A stretch of 64,000 nt of DNA from Neurospora tetraspora (taxonomy: Eukaryota > Ascomycota > Sordariomycetes > Sordariales > Sordariaceae): NCBI RefSeq assembly GCF_033439725.1, contig NW_026944390.1:434001-498000 (forward strand). The letters are read 5' to 3'. Of this stretch, positions 12,025 through 23,300 are shown one piece after another (the first letter of the stretch is position 1; each line of letters starts with the position of its first letter). The position numbers and the translations under genes are program-made. The notes beneath the pieces were generated by a model that was given only the letters and a program-made list of their open reading frames with translations, had not been told where the DNA came from and did not search any database.

Positions 12025-12342
12025 GTATCCCGTTACGGACTCGTTTGGGACGGACTCAGATGGCGGCGGTCCACGTGAACGTTCTGTCACGTAGATGGAA
12101 ATCTACCTAGAGTCAGTCGCTCATGGATATGGAGGCGAGAGAGGTTTCGGTTTCGGTTGGATGCTTTGGGTTGGGGACAGAAGCGTAACACGGTTTCGTT
12201 ATGTCTGGGTTCCGAGAATTCTTTTTGCTTTTTATTATTTTTGCATATCTGGTATCGACATTCAGCGAATGATGAGGGTTTACACACCAAGGGTCGGTAG
12301 GCTAAAACAGGGTTAGGTGCGCCTCGGATGGAGTTTTTGAGA

Positions 12343-12510
12343 GATACCCAAGTGGTAGAACTGGTAGATCGTCCAAGGTGTTGGAATCTTTGACTTGAGG
12401 ATGAGCGTCAGCCGGTCCTGCGATAGGCATACATGCGCATCGAGGATGGTTCGTAAGATTCCTGGACGGAGCAACAAACACACATAGGGATAACTTGTAT
12501 TCATACGCGA
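12343..12510 (+). repeat. Diverged direct repeat, left copy
   Basis: Resembles 13557-13730 in the same orientation. The best shared part is gtggtagaactggtag, followed by tcaaggtgt/ccaaggtgt and tgactt..ggatga; then gcatcgagg and caacaaac recur in order at similar spacing. It lies immediately 3' of the 2EXR gene, while the other copy lies 5' of it. Confidence 0.7.
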
Positions 12511-12526
12511 CAGCGTAGTCAACTGA

Positions 12527-13306
12527 TCAGTTATTAGAAGGAGCATACCCGGGCGGGCGGCCCTCCGGAAACTCCCCAATAATCTCCGCAAGCGTCATCA
12601 TCTTCCCCAGGGGATCTCTAAACACCACATCCTTCACCCCGCAAACCAAATCTCCCACCATATTCCACGGCAGATGATCGGCCCATCCGGCTATAGAGGT
12701 ACCAGCAGGGCAGTCTATCTCGGCTTCCTTCACATTCGGAAAGCTATACACACCACCCGGCGTCAGGACTTCAAAGGCCAGACAAGCCGCCATAGGCTTA
12801 AATCTGACCCGTCTAATCTTGGAAGCGTAGTTTTTTGAGTGCCGTCCAGAAAAACCAAAACGTTTAACGCCTATGTCAATCATGTCGACCTCAAAGTTCA
12901 CCCAGATGTAGGGGGAAATTGAAGGGATTCTCTCTTCTTCTTCCCACGACCACGGCTGCTGCTGCTGCTGCGCGTTCATGAGGTCGGATGAGGACATCTT
13001 CTCGTAGTATCCGTATCCGTATCCGTTTGCGCCGCCGCATGCGGTTAAGGGGTGGGTTAGGTGATTGCGGGCTTCTTGACAGGCATGGAGCGCTGCTGGG
13101 ATGGGAGTGGATGTGAATAGTAGTTTCGGCAGGACCCAGTTTTTTTTATCGTCGTAGTCCCTTTGAAGGAGGCGGTGTCTGATGTTGAGGGAGACGGTGC
13201 GTGGCGAGATGGTTAGTTCCCAGATGCGGGCGCGGAGCTCCCAGGGGAGGTAGGGGAAGAGGTGGAAGGTGTTGTTTTTGTTGGAGGTAGAGGTAGAGGT
13301 GGTCAT
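12527..13306 (-). CDS. 2EXR-domain protein
   Basis: The ATG at 13306 is preferred over the longer open frame because the motif starts right after it, giving 259 aa. The N-terminus reads NNTFHLFPYLPWELRARIWE, the hallmark of the fungal 2EXR family (F-x-x-LPxELRxxIW, an F-box-like helix pair). After it come VLPKLLFTSTPIPAALHACQ and an HxCxEAR-like segment, a probable disordered insert with a Gln run, then YIWVNFEVDMIDIG and a folded C-terminus with IRRVRFKPMAACLAFE. 2EXR proteins are a large, mostly uncharacterised and fast-expanding fungal family; no biochemical role is known to me. A truncated relative lies at 19310-19501. Transcription converges with the gene at 10205. Confidence 0.82.
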   Translation of the reverse strand: MTTSTSTSNKNNTFHLFPYLPWELRARIWELTISPRTVSLNIRHRLLQRDYDDKKNWVLPKLLFTSTPIPAALHACQEARNHLTHPLTACGGANGYGYGYYEKMSSSDLMNAQQQQQPWSWEEEERIPSISPYIWVNFEVDMIDIGVKRFGFSGRHSKNYASKIRRVRFKPMAACLAFEVLTPGGVYSFPNVKEAEIDCPAGTSIAGWADHLPWNMVGDLVCGVKDVVFRDPLGKMMTLAEIIGEFPEGRPPGYAPSNN

Positions 13307-13556
13307 GTTTGTGTTGCTAGGTACGGTAGCTGAGGAAAGGGTGAATGAATTGATGCCCCTAGGGAAGGGAGTGAGTTGAGGACATGAAATGGACCGACGG
13401 ACTTTAAAGGAAAAATGCAGTAAACTAAGATATAAGGGTAACGAAGTGTTGTGATGGTGCCTGCCTGACGCGGGTGCAAGCCAGCTGGCAATCTGATTGT
13501 AGACATGCATGCGAAATTCATCTTTGGTAAGGCAAACAAGGGACAATGCCCAAAGA

Positions 13557-13730
13557 TGTGGTAGAACTGGTAGGCCATTCAAGGTGTGGGAAACTATGAC
13601 TTACGGATGAATGGGTTAGTTCTTCGAAATTGATAGGAGCATCGAGGGCAATGATGTGTTCACCACTCATAGGGCACTTGGGCAGACCAACAAACGCAAG
13701 AGTAGCAGACTGACATACTGAATATTACTG
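13557..13730 (+). repeat. Diverged direct repeat, right copy
   Basis: Partner of 12343-12510, in the same orientation and upstream of the 2EXR start codon. The arrangement is what a tandem duplication of a gene plus its 3' flank would leave if one gene copy were lost. Distance between copies is about 1.2 kb. Confidence 0.7.
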
Positions 13731-14904
13731 GGGGCATCATTGGGATTTTTACCTCCAAGAACAACAAGAAGACCCCATCCAAGAGTTTTGTCCGTGTACG
13801 ATAGCGAAGCCAACCCAGATGACCAACCGAGTTATATTATATTATCCGATGATACTCTTAGCACGCCATGTTCTCCTTTTGCTAACCCTCTAACATCACA
13901 AGAGTAGGTACCCGCCGGCGGTAATTCAAACACAGCTTATTTCCCTTCCCGTTTATCCTCCACCTTCCCAAGAATTTTCCAAACCAGATGGATGGCATCT
14001 TTGCGAACCTCAACCAACCGTTTCGGGTCTCTCTTCTAACCTTCATATCGTGTATACACCCTGTCCGCAATCCAGGAAGAATCTTCGCTTGGCGATTCGC
14101 ATCTAACGTGTATTGCCATGCTGTTCTCTCCTCAACGGAAAGTAGTGAAACAAAGACAAAACATCAAAGCTCGGCGAATGTTCTCCTTCCATCACAGCGG
14201 CTGGCCACTCGATCTCGGTCTCGATAGCCTCGCGGCGAGTAATGACAGTCTATCCCTCCTGACACATGAAGTTTACAGTAAACTCTCCAAGGCGGAGTGC
14301 CAGCTACAACAGCTGCCTTTTTTTTCAGCTTTGTAGCACTTTCGGCTTAGTTGTCTTGCGCCCCTGTGTATCGCAGTAGTGTCGACTTGACTGTCAAGGT
14401 ATCATGTTGTCGATACTTAGTCCATGCTAGTCGCTTTAAATCTGACCGACAGTAGTGTAACAGGGTCAAGGCTGATCTTCGCCGGAAATTGCAACACGGA
14501 GGGCGGATGGCTGGCTGTGCCGGGGACAGTCAGGGATAACAAGATCGCCGGCCCTTTCGTGCTGAAAGGGTAAGGTGAGTGATGGGCCTGTAATAAAAGC
14601 CAAAGCGTCTTCCGTCTTCCAGGAACGCTCGTATATGTATAATACTTTCGTGTTTCGCGGAGCTGGGACGCTGAACCCATGGAGTTTCGTAACCATCCGT
14701 CCCAGACACCACGGGTATTCCGTATACAAACCCAACCATTGCTACCAACTGATGAATGTTCGTGTGTGCTGGATCGACGTCCGATGTTTTGCAGAGGTTC
14801 GAAAAAAAGACAAGTGTTATGACAACACCGCTGGACTACTGCTGAGCAAACTTCGCAACAGCACATTCTCAAGCCTCCCCCATGTCCTCATCTTCACCAG
14901 CAGC
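13731..14904. other. Intergenic
   Basis: No gene recognised in 1.2 kb. If the flanking repeats record a tandem duplication, the lost 2EXR copy should have stood here, but I see no surviving 2EXR motif. Confidence 0.45.
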
Positions 14905-15903
14905 CTATTGCTGAGCGGCAACTGCCTTCTCCAAATCACTCCGTCTGCTATTGCCACTGCCACTGCCATTGCCATTAGCACAACCGCCTCTGCCCCTCTG
15001 GTAGCCTTGGCGCGAGGTAATAGCTCGCTCACCGACGAAGTGGTCCCCAGTCCACTCTGTCTCGCACTTGGGGCACTTCTTGTCGCCCTTCCTAGTGCGC
15101 CAGTAGCGGTCCTGGCAGATGTCGTGCAGCCGAACGGTGCAGTCCCTCTCCGAGCAGCGCTGGCCGTACGTGACGATCTCCTTACACGACTCACAGAACT
15201 TGATGCGCTGCCAGTCCTTAGCCGACGCCGAATCATCGTTGTAAGTGGCAACCAGCCAGCTCCACATCTCAATCAGCGCGCGCGGGCTGAGGCTGTAAAA
15301 CCCGGCACGGCTCTTCTCCAGCCAGCCTTCGGCCACGAGGCTGGAGAGGAGAGACAGAACCTCGGAATGCTTAAGACCACGGTCGGATGCGGTGGTTGAT
15401 GGTTGGCCTTCCTCGTCTTCGCCGTTCACATGTTGACTCTCGCGCCGCTTGCTGGGACGAGACGCTTTGAGGGCTTGTCCCTCGTCGACGGCCATGACCT
15501 CCATTCGCACGGTGTTGTACTCGTCGAACAGGAGGTCCATTAGACGCTTAATGTAGGCTACCTCCTCCGGGGTGTGGGTGGTGGCCATCTGGGTGGCAGG
15601 GTCGCTGTGGGCGTTGATGAAGGCCCAGATGCGCTCTCCATTGCGGACCTGGTCCCGAGAGCTGCGGATGTCGTAGTCGAGAGGCTCGACGGCCTCGCGG
15701 GCGGTGCGGACAAAGCTGGCGAATGTATCCTGGGTGATAGACTCCGGGTCCACGGTCTCGCCTTCGGTAGCCGAGAGAATGGCGGCGACGAGCTTCTGTC
15801 CCTCGGGAAAGGTGAGGGTGCCTCGTGCCATGAAGCTTTGGATGAAGGCACGGTTGGCGTCGTTGTACCCTGCCGGTACTGGTGGTTCCCATTCGTCCTC
15901 CAT
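14905..15903 (-). CDS. nse1: Smc5/6 complex subunit Nse1 (RING-like)
   Basis: The ATG at 15903 (MEDEWEPPVPAGYNDANRAF) gives 332 aa, usual for Nse1; the open frame extends further 5' but without family similarity. The start of the Nse1 domain is seen as ANRAFIQSFMARGTLTFPEG, then a winged-helix region with RALIEMWSWLVATYND. The C-terminal variant RING reads C-ESC...C-SERDC...LHDICQDRYW...CPKC (about 236-280), with paired Cys/His positions complete. A Gly/Asn/Ser-rich tail follows. Nse1 with Nse3 and Nse4 forms the kleisin-proximal subcomplex of Smc5/6, acting in DNA repair and replication-fork stability; its RING supports ubiquitin-ligase activity. Single exon. Confidence 0.93.
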   Translation of the reverse strand: MEDEWEPPVPAGYNDANRAFIQSFMARGTLTFPEGQKLVAAILSATEGETVDPESITQDTFASFVRTAREAVEPLDYDIRSSRDQVRNGERIWAFINAHSDPATQMATTHTPEEVAYIKRLMDLLFDEYNTVRMEVMAVDEGQALKASRPSKRRESQHVNGEDEEGQPSTTASDRGLKHSEVLSLLSSLVAEGWLEKSRAGFYSLSPRALIEMWSWLVATYNDDSASAKDWQRIKFCESCKEIVTYGQRCSERDCTVRLHDICQDRYWRTRKGDKKCPKCETEWTGDHFVGERAITSRQGYQRGRGGCANGNGSGSGNSRRSDLEKAVAAQQ

Positions 15904-17337
15904 GGTGCTGGATGGGGTGATGGGTGATGTGTGACGAGCACGGATATCAATAAACCTTGAAACCGAATTTCGAAATGGATACGGTTGACTGACACGCGTG
16001 CTGATCGCGTCCAGAAAGATGAGATGGTAGAGGTACCTTGACGAAGTAGCTGTCTGTGCTGCCCACTCAGGTGAACGAATTGGTTGCGGGCAGAAGGAAG
16101 TTTGGAGACGTTCGACAGGTGGGGTAAACACCAACAGGTCCACTGCGGCTGCAGTTAGGGCCGGAGCTCACGCCATCCAGCGGCCTGGTCCCTGACATTC
16201 AGGTGGATGGTGTGGGTGGAGATGATGTGCTATATGCTGTGGGGCCGTGCACGTCATAGGCCACTCCGGGTTCCGTCCTGCCGGTTACTAATGGATCTGT
16301 CACGACACTTCGGATCACACATGCCGAATTGGTTCCTGTCTAGGCTCAGCTTCCCTTCGGCATCTCCTTTTCCTTCAGTCCTCAACACCAAAAGAAGCTT
16401 ATCATGATCAGCCTTTGCGCTTTGACCTTGAGTTCACCTTGCCCCTTTTTGCTTATTCTCCACGTGGAATCCACGCTATTTTGCAGAGTACCATTACCAA
16501 TCGCCGCCAATAGTGTCCTCTCCAACACGAAGGAAGCCGTCCTTCCTCTGCTAGGTAGGTGTAAGCGACGACCCCATGGCCTCGGAGTTGATTGATCGCC
16601 AGATCTCCAGTTCCTGCAGAGTTCTGAGGTCTGGAGAATGGAATGCAATTGAAGATCGATCGGTGACCGGCTCTTGGCGTAACCACTGCTCATCCACGGT
16701 GAGCTCTCTCTTTGGAATCATGATTTTTCCATTCTCGGTCTCGGCGAATTGCTCGGTCATCTTGCCCGAGTGCGTCCAAGTGAGAGCTTGACCCCGTTCG
16801 TCGGGGAGGGTCGGGTATGCTTCACTATTTGGAAGCTGGAAGCAACATGGGTAACATAGCATGTTCCATCGGGTCTCATTCGCCCTCTTCCGAAGTCCGA
16901 ACCACTATCACAGAGATGGAATGGGACTTATGCAGGTTCTTCACCCGCATCGGTTTCGCCCAAGCGAGTGCCAGATTGAAACCTCTGGCCCTGTTGACAC
17001 ATGGTGACCGAAGTCCAGGCACGATGTACATAGTAGCGCTTGATGTGAAAAAAAGTCTGGAATCTGGGCCGTCCGAGCGCTCGCTTGGCATGGCAGGTGA
17101 TGTCGGTTAGAGAGTCCGAAGTCTGCCAGATCGGCAGAGCCAGAGAAGCCATGAGGAACTAGACTCAGCTAGAGTACACTAGGCTGAATGGTTGGAAGGG
17201 GACTAGTAGCATTAGACTAGCATCAGAACTCTTGGAGGAAGCCGCTTTAAACACCCCGTCTCGCACATCACGCTTCCCCAGCTACATATAGTTCAGATCT
17301 TATTGTAAAATGTACAACTCTATCCTAGTGCCATGAG
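15904..17337. promoter_or_regulatory. Divergent intergenic region, nse1 / seven-helix protein gene
   Basis: 1.43 kb between divergent start codons. A minus-strand frame at 16551-16862 contains a protein-like stretch (LTVDEQWLRQEP) but has no recognisable family or splice partner; I do not call it. No RNA gene seen. Confidence 0.45.
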
Positions 17338-19122
17338 ATGGCCGTCCAGCTCCCATCCGAGGCCATCGGCACTGCCGCTGGTGTTCTCATCTATAGCTTC
17401 TTTTGTCTGTTTTTGAGCCTGCTTCTGCTTTGGCTGGCCTGGGTTCACCATGAGCGAAAAAGTTGTAAGTCATGATTCCTATGCCCTTCTCATCATATTG
17501 TAGTACTCCGTCTAACACGAGCAAGATGTGGCTATGCTCTCATTTTCCATGTCCTTGGGCACACTGGCATCGATTGTCCAACAATTCAACACAATAGTCA
17601 ACTGGAACGATGTCAAGACATCGCAGTACAACAACGTGGTAGAAAATGTTGGGAGGCCAGAGTTGAACGTCACCGGCGCCTCTACAGGCTTGGACCTCGT
17701 TCTCTTTTACATCCGTATGTCTCCTCTCTTCTGTCAGACTTCCGATCCTGTTCTGATTAGCGACAGAGTATTATACCTACAATGTGGACGCCATGCTGGT
17801 GGCTTTCTGGTGAGCCGCCCAACACAAGTTGAAGAGAATCACGCAGCTGACCAGAATAGGTCCGTTGAGCTGGCAAACTCTATCCTCCAGCTTCGGAGTT
17901 CCAAGCTCAACCGCCTGAGGGGAAGTTTGTGGGCAAAGGCGAGCGCCATATTCCTGCCTGTCGTCCAGATGAACCTGCTCAGACTCGATGTTGTTCAACG
18001 CAGTGTCTTGGGCTACATGGTCTTGGCCGACTCTATCAGTATGCGGTTCCAAAATATCATCCGAAACATTATCGTCCAAACTAACATGATTTTTCTCTAT
18101 GATAGTGATCGTAAGCTTTGGTATCGGTAGCCTGCTTCTGCTCGCCGTCCTTATCAAGTACATCCACTCAAGGGCCGCCCTGATGTCGTGGAATGTTCGC
18201 TATGGCCAGGATTCGACACAGACTACCAACCCATACTCGGGTAATGGGAGCATGCCGTCAGGTCCCAGGCCTCCTGCTATACCGCGCAGAAACATCTACG
18301 ATAGCTGGCTTGCTGTGCGCTTCACTGTCGCATTTGTGGCATTAGGGTATGTCTCTATCACGATCCTTGTCTCTCGCCGGTATCTTGTCCCAAGCTAACC
18401 CTTCATCACACCACAGGCTCTTCGAACTAGTCGTCGTATTCTTCCAACATCGCGCCGCCAACACCAACACCAAGGAAAACATCCCACCCGAACCTGATCT
18501 AAGTGCCGCCCGAGCCCAGGGCGACTTTGCTCTATTCGTCCCCGGCGTCTCAGCTTGTCTCCTGATCTTCATCGTCTTCGGAACAACTCGGACTTTTCGC
18601 GACTACCTCTGGACCAAATTTGTACCGAAACCGTTACAGGACATGGCCGCAAATAGGAAGGCACGAAAGAGACAAAAATCGTCGAAAAGCGAAGGCAAAA
18701 CGATGGCGCCACCAGTGGTCTTGTCGACCATTCAAGTCGGCGTCAAACAAAGCAGCCACGGCCCTGCAAACCCTGCTGCCGGCGACGACTTTAAAGGGGT
18801 GCAGACGACCCTGACGACTATCAACGGACATGAGTATCCGAGGACCGGGCAGTACACGAACTTTATACGTAGCGCCACGCCGAGTCCTACTGGTAGTGAG
18901 ATTGATCTTGAGGCCGGGCATGGGCACGGAGGTCACGGAGGCCACGGAGGTCACAGGAGTCAGGGGAGCTATGATGGGGGAAACGGGAAACAAGAACACA
19001 TGCACTTGCAGACGGCAACGACACCCCTTGGCGTGGTCAGGAGTCCAAGCAGGACGGATGATGACGCTCCGATTTTGAAGAAAGAAGGCGATGCCTACTT
19101 TTGTGAGAGAGGCTATCGATAG
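17338..19122 (+). CDS. Seven-transmembrane protein with long cytosolic tail
   Basis: Six exons: 17338-17464, 17526-17714, 17767-17809, 17860-18038, 18106-18346, 18417-19122; total 494 aa. All introns are GT-AG, about 50-70 nt, and frame is kept across each. The acceptor of intron 2 could instead be at 17760, adding two codons. Seven hydrophobic segments are visible: IYSFFCLFLSLLLLWLAWV, a weak one around LSFSMSLGTLASIV, VDAMLVAFWSVELANSIL, SAIFLPVVQMNLLRL, VSFGIGSLLLLAVLIKYI, FTVAFVALGLFELVVVFF and VPGVSACLLIFIVFG. The short N-terminus, seven helices and a roughly 200-residue Ser/Lys-rich tail resemble a GPCR layout, but I cannot match a known receptor class. The tail has a GHGHGGHGGHGGH run that could bind metal. 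Use of the second ATG (17338) rather than 17333 is dictated by frame. Confidence 0.78.
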
Positions 19123-19309
19123 GAAGATAGCAAGATAGATACCCCGTTTCATTTTAATGAGAAGATACCCCCCAAATAAGAACATGTTTCAGTCGCAAGT
19201 TTCAGTCGTACATAAATAAATATTTGGTCCCTTAATGTTCTTTCGAACAGGTAAAGATGAGTGAGTGTCCATCACAATGACTCGTTGAGAAGTCAGAGGA
19301 CAATGCGCC
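19123..19309. other. 3' flank of the seven-helix gene
   Basis: AT-rich, with ataaataaatatt near 19212 that could serve as a polyadenylation region. No gene. Confidence 0.4.
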
Positions 19310-19501
19310 TCAGATCGACCCCCCATAAACCCGACTGTGAAGATGGTTCTTTTCGTTGGAAAGGAGACGGGGATAGATGTAGATCGTGCGCCCCGAGATG
19401 GTCAGTTCCCACATGCGGGCGCGGAGCTCCCAGGGGAGGTGGGGGAAGATGTGGAAAGTGTTGTTGGAGCCGGAACCGAAACCGGAGCCGGAGCTGGTCA
19501 T
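19310..19501 (-). pseudogene. Truncated 2EXR gene copy
   Basis: The frame from the ATG at 19501 encodes 63 aa starting MTSSGSGFGSGSNNTFHIFP and continuing HLPWELRARMWELTISGRT, nearly the same as the start of the 2EXR protein at 12527-13306 (NNTFHLFPYLPWELRARIWE). Similarity ends soon after, at a stop, and nothing of the remaining 200 residues is seen downstream. Upstream DNA also matches the other gene's 5' region (ccaactggcaggcac here, ccagctggcttgcac there; both followed by cgtcag), so the promoter was duplicated too. It is either a dead copy or a gene for a mini-2EXR peptide; I favour dead. Confidence 0.7.
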
Positions 19502-20390
19502 GTTGATGTTTGTTGCAACAATTGGGAAAGAGTGGATGAGATGATGGGAACCTGGAAGTGAAGAGAGATTGGGACTTGGATGAAATTGGAAAGAGGCAGC
19601 TGAACTGACGCTGTGACGAGGGTAAGTGTTATGGTACCTAATCTGACGGGTGTGCCTGCCAGTTGGCATATTTATCTGTCTTACGGGGTTTAGGCGCGTT
19701 TGGTTCCTGCATTTTGATTGCTTTATTTCAACTCTATATGCGCATACCCGTATACTCCTCGTCTTTCAGGAAAGACTAACATGCCTCATCCTTCTTTCCT
19801 TCACCTTTCATGTTATCACATACCCAACTCCTCAGTCCACAACTCCTCTCTTCGCATAATAAGAACGAGGTGGTGGGAAATTTTGATCACGGAGACTTTC
19901 TTCCGGCGTGATCAAGCTGACAATTACTTTATTTTGCTTTGGAGCTCTCTGTAGCATCTAAAACTCCATGGGTATACTGCAACCGAAGCAGGAGTAGACG
20001 CGAAAGGCTAGTTTTACTGTTACTCCGGAGACCTGGTCAAGAGATATCATATTATCGTCCAGAAACTGCTCCCAAAAATATCCCCGTCGTACCTTCATGA
20101 AGTTGAGCATGAGTACAGAAATACATACAAACACCAAAACAAAGACAAGAAACAAGGCCATATATGGTTCAAGGTGACCACCGAACACCGGACCAACATA
20201 TGTAGGATATCGTTAAACCGCTCCAACAAGATGAAAAATGAAAAACCAAATAAGACACCGCAATGGATGATGATGACAACAAGCCATGCGGACTTGATCC
20301 ATATCAGATCCGGACTAAAATAGAAAAGAAAAGGGGCACTGGGCTTCCGTCACTACACCACTCCGGCCTCAAATCTCCTTTTTTGCCTCT
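19502..20390. other. Intergenic
   Basis: About 0.9 kb upstream of the truncated 2EXR copy and downstream of the Zn2Cys6 gene. Several AT-rich patches; no gene recognised. Confidence 0.45.
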
Positions 20391-23300
20391 TCACATAAAC
20401 CCACTCCACCCAGCTCCCTGCTGTCCACCCACCCCAACAATCGGCTGCGGCACATAACCTTGTGTACCGGCGCCCATAACAACATCAGGCATCGAACCCC
20501 AGAACCCGTTGCCCGTCTCACTAAAACAGAAATCATCGGTCCCGTGCGCAAAGTGGTCGACACCGCCCGGCAACTGATTCCACGGTATGCTCTGGTTTTC
20601 CTGGATATACTGCATCACCTCATTTGACGAGTTATACACCGGTATGTTGGGTAACGTCGATATCGAGCCTGCTGCACCAGGGCCTGAGACAGCAGGCGCT
20701 GGCGGCGGCGGTGGGCCTAGTGCTTGTTTGAGCGTCGCCAACTGCGGACTCGGAACGGCAAATGATGATTGAGATGGGGACTGGTGTTGACTGCTGGTGC
20801 TTGGGATACCGCCGGTGACTGGGCGTTGATATTGGGGATGATGCCAAGAGATGTTTTCACCGTCTGGCGTCCGGGTGGTGTCTGCCGATGAATCCAGCGA
20901 TGGATGGTGCTGGTGGTGATGTGTGGTGTTGATGGGCGTGAATGAGAGTGATGTTGACCTTGGGGTTTTGGTGTGGTCCGTATGATGGCCGTCGTGTCTG
21001 CTGGATGTTGGTTCGAGCGTGCTATCCCGAGAGATACTGTGTCGGTCATCATCAACCGCCAGAATTTCGCCATTGTTGACCACCTTCAGTCCTTGGTATT
21101 TCCACTCCTCCAGGCCGCCACCAAGAAGGCGAACGTTGATCTTATTCTCACCACCTGGCCCGCCCGCTGCCTTTGTCGCAGCTTCGTAGTCCTTCTTTAC
21201 CGTGTCATAGTACCGTACCATATCGTGAAAGTATTGGACGTATGTGTCCGCCATTTTGAGCCATTTGCCCATTTGCTGTAGTGTTTTGTATGTCAGACCT
21301 GTTGGCCCCTTTTTGATCTCTTCCAATTCAACCCCCGAGTCTTCCTCTGCTGGCAGCAGCATGTGGCGTTCGACATCGATATGCGGGAAGTAAACAGCAT
21401 ATATTCCGACAAAGGCAGCCGTCCAAACGGCAAACAAGACGAGCGTCGACATGGGAAGTTTCTGTTGGGAGATATCGATAAGATCAACAATGTCTCTAGC
21501 GGCTTTGAAGATCTCTTCAGCGCTCTCGTCCCAGAATCCAGGCGGTTCATCGCCCTCGGCAAAAGTAGGCTCATCGAGAGGACCGACTGGCTTCTTGCAT
21601 CGAATTGCAATAAACGGTATGTACTCGCGATGAAGCATAATCTTACATACCGCGCCAAGCATGTGCAAGGAGACGTAGACACTGCTGGCATGGTGGTTCT
21701 CGTGCTTGTAATAGTTGCTCCTCGACCAGCAAAACCGCTCCGGTAGTTCGCTATAAAATGTCTCGAGCTTCACCCGGAGCTGATGGAATGTTGTCTCACG
21801 CTTCCAAGGAGCATGTTGTTCTGTAAAGCGCCCGCCGGCAAAGCTCCATTTTGATATTTCGCCCCAAATATCAACCAGTCGAATGAAGCGACATAGGACG
21901 CTGTCGGCACTGTCGGAAATAGGGCCTCTCGCTATCTCCTGGGCTGTAGGATTGAGGAACCCAGTATAGACATCTTCGGATAGGTCGAACGACATCTCGG
22001 AACAGGGAAGCTGGATCCGCAAGTCCTCAGAGCGTATTGTTGATGCACGCCCCTTGCCACAGCCCAACAAGCGATCCAATATCAAGCAGCTAAACATGGT
22101 GCGTCGCCTGATTTCCTTAGCGATGATAAGTTGCGATTTTGACATGGACAATTTTGAAGCATCCATAGGTCTGGACCTGAAAGTCTTGCTGTCCTCTTTA
22201 TCGCCATCGCCCAAACCTAGAGCTTGAGCCATGCGAATAGCCATCCCGACATACATCCATGCCGCCATGCCTCCCACCTTGGGTCGAGCCTGCCCCCATT
22301 CGTACAGCCCTAGCATCAGGAAGGCCTGAACCCTTTCGACGGATGCCATGGTCATGCTTGCTCGAAGCCCACCCAAAGCCTTTGTTAGAACATCAGCATA
22401 GAACTCGGAGGCGGCTGTCGCATCGTTACTGATGCCAAGCTGGCGCGACTTTGGACCACTCGAAACAGTAGAAGCAGTCCTGAGCGTTGTAACGTAAGAT
22501 ACCAGCGTGGGGTTAAAGCGTACTGTCAGGGTTAAGACGCCTAGGAGCACGAGGTTGATCTCGGGAGATGTGTCACTCTGCTTGGCTCTGAACCTGTTTC
22601 CCATTTTCTCCTTGAGGGTTGCCAAGTGGAGGAAGGGCAACTCAGTTGCAAAGTGAAGTTTGTACAGGTCAAAGATCTCTGACCACACACTCTCGGTAAG
22701 ATAAGGAGCCGTGAGAACTTCCTCGGCAAACGCGGCAGGCGGAACGGCGCTCTCCAACTTGGCAATATCATCGATTCTCCTCGGCCGCTTCCGCTCGGAA
22801 CCCTGCTCCGACTTGACACCAGCGGGGGGCTCGGCCCGCTTTGGGGGAGCTGGCGCCACGTCAGGGTAGATGCATTCTTTGCCATTTCGAATGCAGGTAT
22901 CGCAAGGCGCGTCACCGCCCGTGTTGTTGCACTTGATTTTGGATTTTCGGCAGCGTTGACAGGCGATACTCGAGCGCAAAGGGGCACGTTTGGCTCCCTT
23001 TTTAAGATCATGCTTGCCAGGGCTCGCAGGGCTCTCGGGGGTGGGCGCCATACTCGCGGAGGTCATCAAGACCTTGTTGGCATCCTCAGGTGTTTGGCCG
23101 TGCCTGCGAAGCCCGCCGCCCCCGGTAGCGAGCGGTGAGCTATGAGGCAGCGGCTGGCGAATGTTTGGTAAACGGTTGTGGGGATAAAGCCTGGGTGCTA
23201 TAGCCGACTCGGCGGGGTGTATAGAAGACGGTTCGCCGGAGACCGGCACGGCAAAGGCGTCGTTAAACTTTCGTTTTGGAGTAGAATCGGTTGGCGCTGT

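Noticed and set aside
16551-16862. Minus-strand frame with a protein-like LTVDEQWLRQEP stretch
   Set aside because: Isolated, no extension by plausible splicing and no recognised family, so left as intergenic.
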